Below, piece by piece: positions 27,556 to 36,730 of a DNA stretch of 64,000 nucleotides. A program made the translations under genes and the position numbers. The stretch covers positions 62,001 through 126,000 of the forward strand of contig NZ_FOQI01000011.1 in NCBI RefSeq assembly GCF_900113705.1. The letters run 5' to 3'. Every line of letters starts with the position of its first letter. Position 1 is the first letter of the stretch. Source of the DNA: Collimonas sp. OK307 (GTDB lineage Bacteria; Pseudomonadota; Gammaproteobacteria; Burkholderiales; Burkholderiaceae_D). Below the pieces are notes generated by a model. That model ran no database searches and was not told the DNA's origin. It saw only the letters and a list, made by a program, of their open reading frames with translations.

Positions 27556-28320
27556 ATGTCGATTAAGGCAAATACCAATCGTTGCAATGTCGGTTTGTCA
27601 TCGTTTTTATTGGTGGTTCCATTGTGTCTGGCGCTTGGCGCTTGCGGCCTGTTGGCGCCGACACCGGCACCGCATGGCGAAGTCCAGGGCGCTTCCACCA
27701 GCGGTGCGGAACTGGCGCAGTCCGATGTCAATCGTTTCGCTACCCTGGCCATGCGCGACAATCTCGAGAGCCTTTATCGCTTGCTGGATAAATTGTACCG
27801 ACGCAATCCTGCCGAATGGAAAAAGACCGCCACCAGCCGCGAGCTGGCGATCAAGCGTGTGCGTGATGCTATCGAAGCGCGCCAGCCATGGCCGGAGTTG
27901 CAAGGAAAGCATGATATCCAGGCGTTGTCGCTGGCGCTATCCCTCGATTTCAGCGGCGACCGGGTCGCGGCATTTATCTACGGTGCCGCCGACATGATCG
28001 TCGTCGCGCATGGCGGTAAAACAAAGTTTTACCTGATTGACGGTTTTGACGCCCAGTATCTGTACAACGCAGCCCGCAACATGGAGATAGCGTCGTGGAT
28101 CTTGAACAGCCGGAAAAATCCCGCAGGCCAGCCTTTGCTGCTGTCCAACGACATCAACGAGAGTGAGCGCAACTTCAGTTTCGAAAGAGAGTTCGGCAAG
28201 ATCATCGGCCGCATCGATTTGCTGGCTGAAATGACGACGGAGAAATACAAACGTGCGGGGATCAGCTATTTCCAGAATATGGTGGGCGGTACGTTCTTGC
28301 AGTTTTTGCCTGTGCGGTGA
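27556..28320 (+). CDS. putative lipoprotein of unknown function
   Basis: A 254-residue protein with a lipoprotein signal: a basic N-terminus, a hydrophobic stretch and a LALGAC lipobox with the modified Cys near residue 30. Asp is not at +2, so outer-membrane sorting is expected. The mature protein has a helical part (residues 50-110) and a conserved-looking C-terminal globular region (about 110-250) with alternating strands and helices. I do not recognise the family. It is divergent from prfB and separated from it by 215 bp. Confidence 0.75.
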   Translation: MSIKANTNRCNVGLSSFLLVVPLCLALGACGLLAPTPAPHGEVQGASTSGAELAQSDVNRFATLAMRDNLESLYRLLDKLYRRNPAEWKKTATSRELAIKRVRDAIEARQPWPELQGKHDIQALSLALSLDFSGDRVAAFIYGAADMIVVAHGGKTKFYLIDGFDAQYLYNAARNMEIASWILNSRKNPAGQPLLLSNDINESERNFSFEREFGKIIGRIDLLAEMTTEKYKRAGISYFQNMVGGTFLQFLPVR

Positions 28321-28455
28321 CATTGTTCCAATATGTCCGATTTTGTCCGCATTATGTCTACAGAGAGCATTTCGCGATATGCGCGTCAGGCTTAACCTGA
28401 TATCAACGATAGAAGTCCGGCCCCGGACTTTCCGTGAGTTGAATGAGGCCTAAGC

Positions 28456-29058
28456 ATGTTGAGTGTGGGAATACTGGTTTTTGACGATGTTGAGATTCTG
28501 GATTTTTCCGGCCCCTACGAAGTGTTTTCCACTGCGGCCCGGGTGCATGGCCGCAGCAACGGCAACCATGCCGCCGCAAACCTGTTCCAATGTTTTTTGG
28601 TGGCGCCCAGCATGCGTCCGGTGCGCGCTCGCGGCGGTTTGAAGGTGCTGCCTGACTGTGTCTTGCTGCCATCTGCGGAACTGGATGTGCTGCTGGTGCC
28701 GGGCGGCGATGTCTCGGCCATCCTCAATGACGACGCGGTGATCGACTGGATCGCTGCGCAGTCGCTGGGTGCGGTTATTACCGCTTCGGTCTGCACTGGC
28801 GCCTTCCTGCTGGCCAAGGCGGGCTTGCTGGATGGATTGGATGTCACCACGCACTGGGAGGATCAGGACGATTTGCAGGCTGGTTTTCCGGCACTGAGCG
28901 TCAAGCGTGATGTAGCGTGGGTAGATTGCGGTAAAGTGGTTACTTCCGGCGGCATTTCAGCGGGCGTCGACATGAGCCTGCATCTGGTCGAACGATTGGC
29001 CGGGCCAGAACTGGCCGCCGCTACCGCCAGACAAATGGAGTACCGATGGCTGCAATAG
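28456..29058 (+). CDS. DJ-1/PfpI-family protein
   Basis: A 200-residue protein of the DJ-1/PfpI superfamily (class I glutamine-amidotransferase-like fold). The nucleophile elbow is ASVCTGAFLLA with the reactive Cys near residue 116, and the following TTHWED supplies a histidine. A GAGG site precedes the ATG. It overlaps the start of the next gene by 13 bases, and that gene encodes a related domain fused to AraC, so the two are probably co-translated. The exact reaction (isonitrile hydratase-like, glyoxalase or other) is not evident. Confidence 0.87.
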   Translation: MLSVGILVFDDVEILDFSGPYEVFSTAARVHGRSNGNHAAANLFQCFLVAPSMRPVRARGGLKVLPDCVLLPSAELDVLLVPGGDVSAILNDDAVIDWIAAQSLGAVITASVCTGAFLLAKAGLLDGLDVTTHWEDQDDLQAGFPALSVKRDVAWVDCGKVVTSGGISAGVDMSLHLVERLAGPELAAATARQMEYRWLQ

Positions 29059-30053
29059 CCGACAACATGCGAGCCGGGGAAATCACCATTCCGGTCTATT
29101 TCCTGCTGCGTGACGCCACCATGGCGCTTGACCTGATTGGTCCGGCGGAAGTCCTGCGCTATGCCAACCGGATCGCCGGGCGTGAAGGGCGGCCGAATTT
29201 CTTCGACGTGCGTTATATCAGCGCGGCAGATAACATCAGCACTTCCATCGGACTTGGCCTGACCGGCTTTGGTCCATTGCCGGACAGCCTGCCCGCCGAT
29301 GCCATCCTGGTGCTCAACGGCTGCACCGGCAGCGACGACGATTTCAGCAGCATTGCCGATCAACGCGCGGTGAGCTGGCTGCACACCCATTGGGGCGCGT
29401 CGCACAAATTATTATGCATTTGCACCGGCGCCTTGCTGGCCGGGTACGCCGGTTTGCTCGACGATCGCCAATGCACCACGCATCACAGCCATTGCGATGA
29501 CCTGCGCCGCATCGCGCCGCGTGCCCATGTCTTGGAAAACCGGATTTTTGTCGAAGACCGCAATGTGTATACCAGCGCAGGCGTTACCACCGGTATCGAT
29601 CTGGCCCTGCACGTGGTGGCGCAAATTTGCGGCCACGCTCGCAGCGCCTCGATTGCCCGATCGCTGGTTGTGTATATGCGGCGTGCCGGCAGCGATCCGC
29701 AATTGTCGCCATGGCTGGCTTGCCGCAATCACCTGCATCCAGCGATACATCGGGTACAAGATGCCGTGATCGGCAATCCCGCCAACGATTGGGATTTACA
29801 GCAGCTGGCAGAGATTGCCTGCACCAGCGAGCGCCACCTGACGCGCCTGTTCCGAGAACACACCGGCAGCAGCCTGGTCGACTACATCCAGCGCATCCGC
29901 GTCGCCCTGGTACGCGAACTGCTGACCCAGTCCAAGCTAGACATGGAGCAGGTAGCGCAACAGGCCGGTTTCAATTCAACCCGCCAATTACGCCGCGTCT
30001 GGAGTAAATTCGAAAGCCTCCCGCCAAGCCGGCAACGCCAAACCAACAGCTAA
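29046..30053 (+). CDS. GlxA-type AraC regulator with DJ-1/PfpI domain
   Basis: A 335-residue regulator. The N-terminal DJ-1/PfpI-like domain (about 15-200) retains a CTGALLAG elbow with Cys and a following TTHHSH. The C-terminal AraC domain (about 230-330) has two helix-turn-helix motifs (LAEIACTSERHLTRLFREH and the segment QVAQQAGFNSTRQLRRVW). It overlaps the upstream DJ-1 gene and may control it in response to a shared ligand. A GGAG site precedes the ATG. Confidence 0.9.
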   Translation: MAAIADNMRAGEITIPVYFLLRDATMALDLIGPAEVLRYANRIAGREGRPNFFDVRYISAADNISTSIGLGLTGFGPLPDSLPADAILVLNGCTGSDDDFSSIADQRAVSWLHTHWGASHKLLCICTGALLAGYAGLLDDRQCTTHHSHCDDLRRIAPRAHVLENRIFVEDRNVYTSAGVTTGIDLALHVVAQICGHARSASIARSLVVYMRRAGSDPQLSPWLACRNHLHPAIHRVQDAVIGNPANDWDLQQLAEIACTSERHLTRLFREHTGSSLVDYIQRIRVALVRELLTQSKLDMEQVAQQAGFNSTRQLRRVWSKFESLPPSRQRQTNS

Positions 30054-30100
30054 ATAGTTAAATAGGGTCATGGAGTACAACACTAAGCATTCAAAATTTT

Positions 30101-31795
30101 TTACGCCGGCTCGGCATGCTCAACCATCAACTGCACCTTGGTAACCCCATTATATTCATTAGCATCCAACCGAAACGCCACCTTAGCCTTACTCCCCAAC
30201 TCATCGGTATGCCCGAACCAGATCGCATCGTAGCGCGTGCCATTCCGCTCCAGCAGCAACTTCAAATGCTTCTCCTTCAAGATACGCTGGCTAACCACCC
30301 GGAACTCATCGCAAAACAGCGGCGGTGCAAAGCCCTGGCCCCACACCTGGCCCTCCATTAACTCAATGAATTGCGTAGTGTAATAAGCATCCTCCAACGG
30401 CCCGTCGGTCTCAACCACACGTTCCAGCTGGCTCTGCCCCAGCCATTCACGCCCGACTTTTTCAAAAGCCTCGGCAAAAGCGTCAAACGCATCCGCACGG
30501 ATCGTCAATCCTGCCGCCATCGCATGGCCACCGAATTTCTGGATCAGGCTAGGAGCATGCTTGGACACCAGATCCAGCGCATCGCGCAAATGAAAGCCCG
30601 GAATCGAACGCCCCGAACCTTTGATCAAGCCTTCACCGCCCGGCGCAAAAGTAATCGTAGGCCGATAGAATTTATCCTTCAGGCGAGAAGCAACAATGCC
30701 GATCACGCCTTGATGCCAGGAAGCGTCGAACACGCTGATGGTGGTGCTGTCTTGCGGCTTGAAATCGTCCAGCAACGCCAGTGCGGTATCTTGCATGCCG
30801 GCTTCGATATCGCGTCGTTCGCGGTTGATGGTGTCGAGCTGCTGGGCGATGGCCCAGGCCCGGCCTTCGTCATCGGTGGTCAGGCATTCGATACCCAGCG
30901 CCATGTCGGCCAGGCGACCGGCGGCGTTCAGGCGCGGGCCCAACGCAAAGCCAAGGTCGAACGGTGTGGCGCGGCGCGCTTCACGGCCGGCGGCGCGAAA
31001 CAGGGCGGCAATGCCGGCATGCATGCGGCCGGCGCGCATACGCTTCAAACCTTGCGCGACCAGGATGCGGTTGTTGACATCCAGCTTGACGACGTCGGCA
31101 ACGGTGCCGAGCGCCACCAGGTCGAGCAGTACATCCAGTTTCGGCTGGCTCTTGGCGTCAAACACGCCGCGCTTGCGCATTTCGGCGCGCAGCGCCAGCA
31201 AGACATAGAACATCACACCGACACCTGCCAGGTTCTTGCTGGGAAAGCCGCATTCCGGCTGGTTCGGATTGACGATGACGCGTGCGTCTGGCAGCGTGTC
31301 TGCAGGCAAGTGATGGTCGGTGACGACCACTTCGATGCCGCGCCGGTTGGCCTCCGCCACGCCGTCGATGCTGGCGATGCCGTTGTCGACCGTGACGATG
31401 ATGTCGGGTGATTTCTCGCGCGCCGTCAGTTCGACGATTTCCGGCGTCAGGCCGTAGCCGTACTCAAACCGGTTCGGTACGATGAAATCGATATTCGCGC
31501 CCAGCAGCCGCAGGCCGCGCAGGCCGACGGCGCAGGCGGTGGCGCCGTCGCAATCGTAATCGGCGACGATCACCATTTTCTTTTGCGCGCCGATAGCGTC
31601 GGCCAGGAAGCTGGCGGCGGCATCTATATGCAGCAATCCCGCAGGTGGAATCAGCGCAGTCAATTCACTTTCCAGTTCCTTGACATCAAGCAGCCCGCGC
31701 GCGCTGTACACGCGTGCCAGCACCGGATGAACGCCACTCTGGTGCAGCCGTTCAGAATCGCGGAAAGAGTAGGGGCGGGTGGTTATACGCGTCAT
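30101..31795 (-). CDS. recJ: single-strand-specific 5'-3' exonuclease RecJ
   Basis: A 564-residue DHH-family exonuclease used in recombination and mismatch repair. The metal-binding motifs are ADYDCDGATA near residue 78, TVDNGIAS near 135 and VVTDHHLP near 158, with the DHHA1 motif near FGGHAMAAGL. A C-terminal OB-fold follows. Length is normal. It overlaps the upstream gene by an ATGA and is convergent with the GlxA-type gene. Confidence 0.97.
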   Translation of the reverse strand: MTRITTRPYSFRDSERLHQSGVHPVLARVYSARGLLDVKELESELTALIPPAGLLHIDAAASFLADAIGAQKKMVIVADYDCDGATACAVGLRGLRLLGANIDFIVPNRFEYGYGLTPEIVELTAREKSPDIIVTVDNGIASIDGVAEANRRGIEVVVTDHHLPADTLPDARVIVNPNQPECGFPSKNLAGVGVMFYVLLALRAEMRKRGVFDAKSQPKLDVLLDLVALGTVADVVKLDVNNRILVAQGLKRMRAGRMHAGIAALFRAAGREARRATPFDLGFALGPRLNAAGRLADMALGIECLTTDDEGRAWAIAQQLDTINRERRDIEAGMQDTALALLDDFKPQDSTTISVFDASWHQGVIGIVASRLKDKFYRPTITFAPGGEGLIKGSGRSIPGFHLRDALDLVSKHAPSLIQKFGGHAMAAGLTIRADAFDAFAEAFEKVGREWLGQSQLERVVETDGPLEDAYYTTQFIELMEGQVWGQGFAPPLFCDEFRVVSQRILKEKHLKLLLERNGTRYDAIWFGHTDELGSKAKVAFRLDANEYNGVTKVQLMVEHAEPA

Positions 31796-32865
31796 GGCAG
31801 CAATCTGGTCAGGGCTGGCTTCAGCCAGAATTTCTTCAGCGAGAGCCGGCTGGTGGCCAGTTCAAGCACGTGGGTACTGTCAGTGATAATCAGGGAAAGA
31901 CTATCCAGCTGTCCTTGTTGCATCGCTTGCAGCACAGGCGCGAAGCAGGTGCTTTCCAGGGTTTGCAACTCTTGCAGCCAGCTTGACCATTCACCGGTGA
32001 GGGCCGGCTGGATCAACTGATCCAATATCAGCAGGCCACGTCCGGGTTTGGCGGCGATGATGCCGGCGACGCTGGCATTCGCATGCGCAGCCTTGGCGTA
32101 CTGGCCGAGGCCGACGAAGCCGGCAGGCAGGTTGAATACCTCGTGCTGGCCGACGGTTGGCACCGTTGCGGCGGCGCCGCCCCACAGCCAAAGGGAGTTG
32201 ACGCTCTGCTTTCCCTGCATCTCGCGACGCTCGTTCAGAGGATGTGCAAACCACAGCATCTGTACTTCATTCTGCAACTTGCGCCAGGCTCGGGCGCCGT
32301 CGCCTTGCGGCATCCAGATATCGATGTTGTGCCCGCAAGTGGCGTCCGGCGTGGAAGTAAGCAGACCCTGCCAGTCGTCAGCACGCATGAACCAGGTGTT
32401 GGCGTTGCCGTAGACCAGTGGCCTGCCCACTTCGGCAAACAAGGGCGCGGCGGCGTCGAACAACTCGCGTGAATCCGTTTCGGACAAGCCGATCTGACGG
32501 ATATCGGTCAATACCAGATGGTCGCGGGCGATATGGATATGCGCCGGATGGAGCATGAACCAGACACCTTCATCAACGCTCAGGCCCAGCGCACGCATGG
32601 CGGCGCAGGCCAGGGCAGGACTGTTGTGCGCGTCCTGGGCAGGCGCTGCGCTGGCCGGAATAAACGAAGGAAGATGAAATTGCGAGCTTAACCACATTTC
32701 GTGCGGCAAGGCGCGTGCAAAATCGTCAAATACTTGACGGGAATGTTCCTTTTGGGCGCGCGCCATCAAGGTGGCAAAGGCGGGCAGTTTCAATTCGCGC
32801 AATAAATCACGCGCCAATTCCGGCGGCGGCAGGCCGAATGGCAATAGGATAGTTAAATGACTCAT
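31792..32865 (-). CDS. uncharacterised protein coupled to recJ
   Basis: A protein of about 357 residues. I recall that homologues lie upstream of recJ in Burkholderiales, often annotated as hypothetical or as phosphoglycerate-mutase-like; no catalytic motif lets me confirm this. Notable segments are a Trp-rich central part (NTWFMRADDWQGLL) and NSLWLWGGAA near 230. There is no signal peptide or membrane segment. Its stop overlaps the recJ start by ATGA, pointing to translational coupling. The start is uncertain: ATG codons at 32883 and 32865 are both possible and neither has a strong ribosome-binding site. Confidence 0.75.
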   Translation of the reverse strand: MSHLTILLPFGLPPPELARDLLRELKLPAFATLMARAQKEHSRQVFDDFARALPHEMWLSSQFHLPSFIPASAAPAQDAHNSPALACAAMRALGLSVDEGVWFMLHPAHIHIARDHLVLTDIRQIGLSETDSRELFDAAAPLFAEVGRPLVYGNANTWFMRADDWQGLLTSTPDATCGHNIDIWMPQGDGARAWRKLQNEVQMLWFAHPLNERREMQGKQSVNSLWLWGGAAATVPTVGQHEVFNLPAGFVGLGQYAKAAHANASVAGIIAAKPGRGLLILDQLIQPALTGEWSSWLQELQTLESTCFAPVLQAMQQGQLDSLSLIITDSTHVLELATSRLSLKKFWLKPALTRLLP

Positions 32866-32944
32866 GGCGCGATTGTAGGGCATAGCCGCGACATGAGTCG
32901 AATTGCCTTTGTTCACACTCTTTCTACAAGCAAGTCTGGCATGC

Positions 32945-35158
32945 TCAGAAATTCAGCTTGGCGTTGAGCGTAAACTCGCGGGCGGCGCCGATATTGACGA
33001 ACGGCGTGCCGCTGCAGCAACTGGCGGTGTAATAAGTGGAATCGAAGATGTTTTTGATGTTGAACTGCCAGTCTATCGATTGACCGCCGATTAACGTGTT
33101 CCAGGACACGAAAGCATCCATCACGCGACCATACGGCAAGTGGTAGACCTTGCCGGTGCCGTCGCCTGCCGGCAGGCTGCTGAATACGCGGGCTCCTGCG
33201 CCAGCCCTGACGCGGCCTTCAATCGGGCCAACCCGCGATATGCCGAAATCGCGTGTGAGGTACAGAGATGCGGCATGTTTCGGGGTGTTCGGCAGGGGAT
33301 TTCCTGCCAGTTTCGGATCGTCGGTGTAGCGCGCGTCGGTGTAGGTATAGCTGCCGACCAGGCTCAGGTTCTGGCTGATGCGGCCGCTGGCGTCGAACTC
33401 CAGGCCGCGCGACCTGGCTTTGCCGGCGTTGCGGGTGTAATTGATGCCGTTGATGGTTTCGGTGGTCTGGATGTTGCGCTTTTGAATGTCGAATATCGCC
33501 AGCGTCGCCGTCAGGTTGTCGGTTTCCAGCTTCGAGCCGATCTCATAACCCTTGGCCAGTTCCGGCGGCAACTCGCCTATTGGCGTGGCAATCGAAGTAT
33601 TCGGTTTGAATGACTCGCTGTAGCTGGCATACATGGACCAGTCGGGCGCCAGCTTGTAGACCACGCCGGCACGCGGCGTCACTCTGCCTGCAGCGACCTT
33701 GCTGCCGACAATGAATGGGCGGCCCTTGCCGGTCAGTTCATTGACATATTCATAGCGCGCACCGGCCAGCAGGATCCAGCGCTCATCCAGATGCATCGAA
33801 TCCTGGATGAATACGCCGCGTGAGATCAGCTTGTCGGTCTGGTCGCTATCTGTAGGGCTGATTTTGCTGCCGGCTTGCGTCAGCTGCCCGTACACCGGGT
33901 CGTAGATATTGAACTGGGTATTGCTCGGGCCGCGGTACAGATCACCCAGAACCCGGTAGTTACGCATGTAGTCGACGCCGCCGACGATATCGTTGCGGAT
34001 TCCACCCCAGTTGAATTTGCCTTCCAGGTTCAAAGTCAGGGTATGTGCCGACTGCACGCCGTTCTGGGTAGCATCGACACGCCGGGTGGCGATGCCGGTA
34101 GCATAGTTGATCGATAGCACGCGTGCCTGCCAGTCATTGTAGTAGCTGCGGCTGAAGCCGTAGCCGCCGTGCAGGGTCCAGTCAGCGTTGAGCTGGCGGT
34201 CGAAGCGCAGGTTGACGGCATCGGAACGGCCCGCCGACACATTGAAGGCTTCGTCGAAACGGCGATCCTTGGGCACCGCTACCGGATTGCCGGTGCGGGG
34301 ATCGATGACGGTGCCGCGGTCGATCGGCACCGAATAGTTCATGTGTTCGTAGGCGAACGAAACGGTCGTATCGCGGCCGTACCAGGCTAGCGACGGCGCC
34401 ACCACGGATTGTGTGATTTCACCGAAGTTGCGCCAGTAGTTGGCGCGTTGGTGATCTGCGATCAAGCGGTAAGCCAGCCCGGAATCGCCGATTGGCCCGG
34501 TCAGGTCGATCTGTTCGCCGATGCCGCCGTAGCTGGTGGTGTTGAGCGTTACCGAGCGTTGGTCTTCCAGCAGCGGTTTCTTGCTGATGACGTTGATGAC
34601 GCCGCCCGGGTCCATGCTGCCGTACAGCATGGAGGACGGTCCTTTCAGTACTTCGATGCGCTCTGTAGTCGGTGTGAAATTGCGCGGCTGCACCGACAGC
34701 ATGCCGTCGCGCAGCATGGAGTTGTCGCGGTTGTCGCCGAAGCCGCGCTTGATAATCGCATCCAAGGTGCCGCCTAGCGTATTGCCCATGCGGACGCCGG
34801 ATACCGTATCCAGCGATTCTGCCAGGCTACCCGGTTGGCGGTCTTGCAGGAATTGGGAGGTCACGACGCTTACCGCTTGGGGCACGTCGATCAGGTCGGC
34901 GTCGCTGCGGCTACCGACGGCAGCGCGCTTAGCCTGGTAGCCGTTTTCCGCCGGGTTGGCATCATCCAGGCTAGCCTTGACGGATACCGTAGGCAGCACA
35001 TTTTCGCTGTTCCTTGCGTCGGCATTTTTCTGAAACTCCCCTACGACTGTGGTCTGGCTGTTCGATAGCCTCGAAGATTCTCCGGATTGCACGTCTGCCG
35101 CCATTACGCCATGCGTCAGCATGATTGAACATATTCCCGCTATCTGCTTTTTCAACAC
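32945..35158 (-). CDS. TonB-dependent siderophore receptor
   Basis: A 737-residue outer-membrane receptor. A signal peptide ends near residue 20 (GVMAAD). The plug domain (about 80-200) contains DVPQAVSVVTSQFLQD, TERIEVLKGPSSMLYG and DPGGVINVISKKP, typical of ferric-siderophore receptors of the FhuA/FpvA/FoxA group. The 22-strand barrel fills the rest and ends in a terminal Phe (LNAKLNF). No extended N-terminal signalling domain is obvious, so transcriptional signalling through a sigma regulator is unlikely. A Fur-like box lies upstream. Which siderophore it takes is not readable. Confidence 0.95.
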   Translation of the reverse strand: MLKKQIAGICSIMLTHGVMAADVQSGESSRLSNSQTTVVGEFQKNADARNSENVLPTVSVKASLDDANPAENGYQAKRAAVGSRSDADLIDVPQAVSVVTSQFLQDRQPGSLAESLDTVSGVRMGNTLGGTLDAIIKRGFGDNRDNSMLRDGMLSVQPRNFTPTTERIEVLKGPSSMLYGSMDPGGVINVISKKPLLEDQRSVTLNTTSYGGIGEQIDLTGPIGDSGLAYRLIADHQRANYWRNFGEITQSVVAPSLAWYGRDTTVSFAYEHMNYSVPIDRGTVIDPRTGNPVAVPKDRRFDEAFNVSAGRSDAVNLRFDRQLNADWTLHGGYGFSRSYYNDWQARVLSINYATGIATRRVDATQNGVQSAHTLTLNLEGKFNWGGIRNDIVGGVDYMRNYRVLGDLYRGPSNTQFNIYDPVYGQLTQAGSKISPTDSDQTDKLISRGVFIQDSMHLDERWILLAGARYEYVNELTGKGRPFIVGSKVAAGRVTPRAGVVYKLAPDWSMYASYSESFKPNTSIATPIGELPPELAKGYEIGSKLETDNLTATLAIFDIQKRNIQTTETINGINYTRNAGKARSRGLEFDASGRISQNLSLVGSYTYTDARYTDDPKLAGNPLPNTPKHAASLYLTRDFGISRVGPIEGRVRAGAGARVFSSLPAGDGTGKVYHLPYGRVMDAFVSWNTLIGGQSIDWQFNIKNIFDSTYYTASCCSGTPFVNIGAAREFTLNAKLNF

Positions 35159-35205
35159 TTTATCCTCGCCTGGTTATTCATTTTTGCTAACAGGCGGCAT
35201 TATAT

Positions 35206-35224
35206 ATAAATAAGAATCATTCGC
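35206..35224. promoter_or_regulatory. Fur-like box before the TonB receptor
   Basis: The 19-base stretch centred on AAGAATCATTCGC agrees with the Fur consensus GATAATGATAATCATTATC at 12 of 19 positions, including the whole AATCATT half. It lies 48-66 bases upstream of the receptor start. Confidence 0.5.
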
Positions 35225-35331
35225 AATTAAAGGTGGGGGAAGGAATGTTTTTTTTGGCAAATTCACGGGCTCGACTGTTGGAAGAAAAAGACACGTTTCA
35301 CAGAAACTCTGTAGGCGAATCGATAGTAATT

Positions 35332-35350
35332 GCTAATTGCAATCATTCTC
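35332..35350. promoter_or_regulatory. Fur-like box before the cytochrome/flavin operon
   Basis: GCTAATTGCAATCATTCTC matches 14 of 19 positions of the Fur consensus, and a further CATTCTTATT follows directly downstream, as in overlapping Fur sites. It lies about 115 bases before the first gene of the operon. Confidence 0.6.
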
Positions 35351-35465
35351 AATACCATTCTTATTCTGTTGCTTCAACGAAAAATAACGATTAAACAGAC
35401 GCCAGGGCGAGGTCGGAATCAAGCTTTTGAGAAAACCCGCGTGAATTCAAATCAATAAAAAAATA

Positions 35466-36707
35466 ATGCAAATGTCTCAATATGATGTAAAGACGGTGAA
35501 GCGCTTTCCGGGGGGGATGAAGTGGTCGTTGATGCTGGCGGCGGCCTTTTTGCTGGCTGCTTGCGGTGGCGGTGGTGGCGACAGTGCCAGTACCCCGATT
35601 ACGCCAGTGGCAGACGGCGGGCTAAGCCAGGTCGCCAGCCTCGGCAAAAAAATCTTCAGCGATCAAAGTCTGTCAGCTTCGGGCAAACAGTCTTGCGCCA
35701 CCTGCCACAATCCCGACAATGCGCACGCACAAAGTAACGACCTGGCAGTGCAGTTGGGCGGACCTAATCTCGATGTGCCTGGCTTCCGCGCCGTGCCGTC
35801 CTTGCGCTATCTTAATCTGACTCCAGCTTTCTTTTTTGCCAGCGACGGCACGCCGACCGGCGGCTTCAATCGCGACGGCCGCGTCAATACCCTGGCCGAT
35901 CAGTCGGAGCGGCCGTTCCTGGCACCGCATGAAATGGCCAATGCCAGCAAGGCGGATGTGATTGCCAGATTAAAGCTGGCAGCGTATGTCGAAGAATTCC
36001 GTAAGGTATTCGGCGCAGCCATTCTCGATAACAGCGACGATGCTTTCAACCGCGTTCAGCTGGCGTTGCAGCAGTACCAGAAGGAAGACGGCGATTTCCA
36101 TCCCTACGATTCCAAATACGACCAATTCCTGAGCGGCAAAGTGCCGTTGAATGCGGCTGAATTGCGCGGACTGGCGTTGTTCAACAATCCGACCAAGGGC
36201 AACTGCGTCGCCTGCCACCTGAGCGCCAAGGGCAGCGACGGGTCATCGCCGCTATTTACCGATTTCACCTTTGATAATCTTGGCGTTCCGCGCAATCCGG
36301 CAATTGCCGCGACCGCGGATGCCGCATATTTCGATCTCGGCCTGTGCGGACCGGATCGCACCGATCTGAGTAACCGTAGCGAATTGTGCGGCGCATTCAA
36401 AGTGCCGACTCTGCGCAATGTCGCAACCCGCAAAGTGTTTTTCCATAACGGTTACTTCAAGACCCTGCGCGAGGCGGTCAGTTTCTACGTCAAGCGCGAT
36501 ACCAATCCGGAGCTGTGGTATCCGATCGACGCCAGTGGCGTCGTTCAGAAATTCAACGATCTGCCGGAGCAATATCGCAAGAACGTGAATGTCACCGAAG
36601 TGCCGTATAACCGGCAACCGAATATGCCGCCGGCATTGTCCGACAGTGAAGTCGACGACGTCGTGCAGTTTCTCGGTACTTTGACAGACGGCTACAAAGC
36701 ACAATAA
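35466..36707 (+). CDS. di-haem cytochrome c lipoprotein (CcpA/MauG-like)
   Basis: A 413-residue protein of the di-haem cytochrome c peroxidase/MauG superfamily. A lipobox LLAAC (Cys33) follows a hydrophobic stretch and precedes a Gly-rich linker. The two haem sites are CATCH (77-81) and CVACH (247-251). Between them a GRVNTLADQ segment and a PFLAPHEMA segment match the family. It would be lipid-anchored, facing the periplasm. It heads a same-strand series with a porin, an FMN-binding protein, ApbE and a membrane protein, behind a Fur-like box. An alternative ATG at 35517 would start directly at the hydrophobic stretch. Confidence 0.9.
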   Translation: MQMSQYDVKTVKRFPGGMKWSLMLAAAFLLAACGGGGGDSASTPITPVADGGLSQVASLGKKIFSDQSLSASGKQSCATCHNPDNAHAQSNDLAVQLGGPNLDVPGFRAVPSLRYLNLTPAFFFASDGTPTGGFNRDGRVNTLADQSERPFLAPHEMANASKADVIARLKLAAYVEEFRKVFGAAILDNSDDAFNRVQLALQQYQKEDGDFHPYDSKYDQFLSGKVPLNAAELRGLALFNNPTKGNCVACHLSAKGSDGSSPLFTDFTFDNLGVPRNPAIAATADAAYFDLGLCGPDRTDLSNRSELCGAFKVPTLRNVATRKVFFHNGYFKTLREAVSFYVKRDTNPELWYPIDASGVVQKFNDLPEQYRKNVNVTEVPYNRQPNMPPALSDSEVDDVVQFLGTLTDGYKAQ

Positions 36708-36730
36708 AACATTAAGGGGAACACAACACC

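Larger units (their letters stand above)
35159..35465. other. divergent iron-regulated promoter region
   Basis: This 307-base AT-rich gap separates the TonB receptor from the di-haem cytochrome gene. It holds one Fur-like site near each gene, listed separately. I see no other gene or repeat. Confidence 0.6.
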
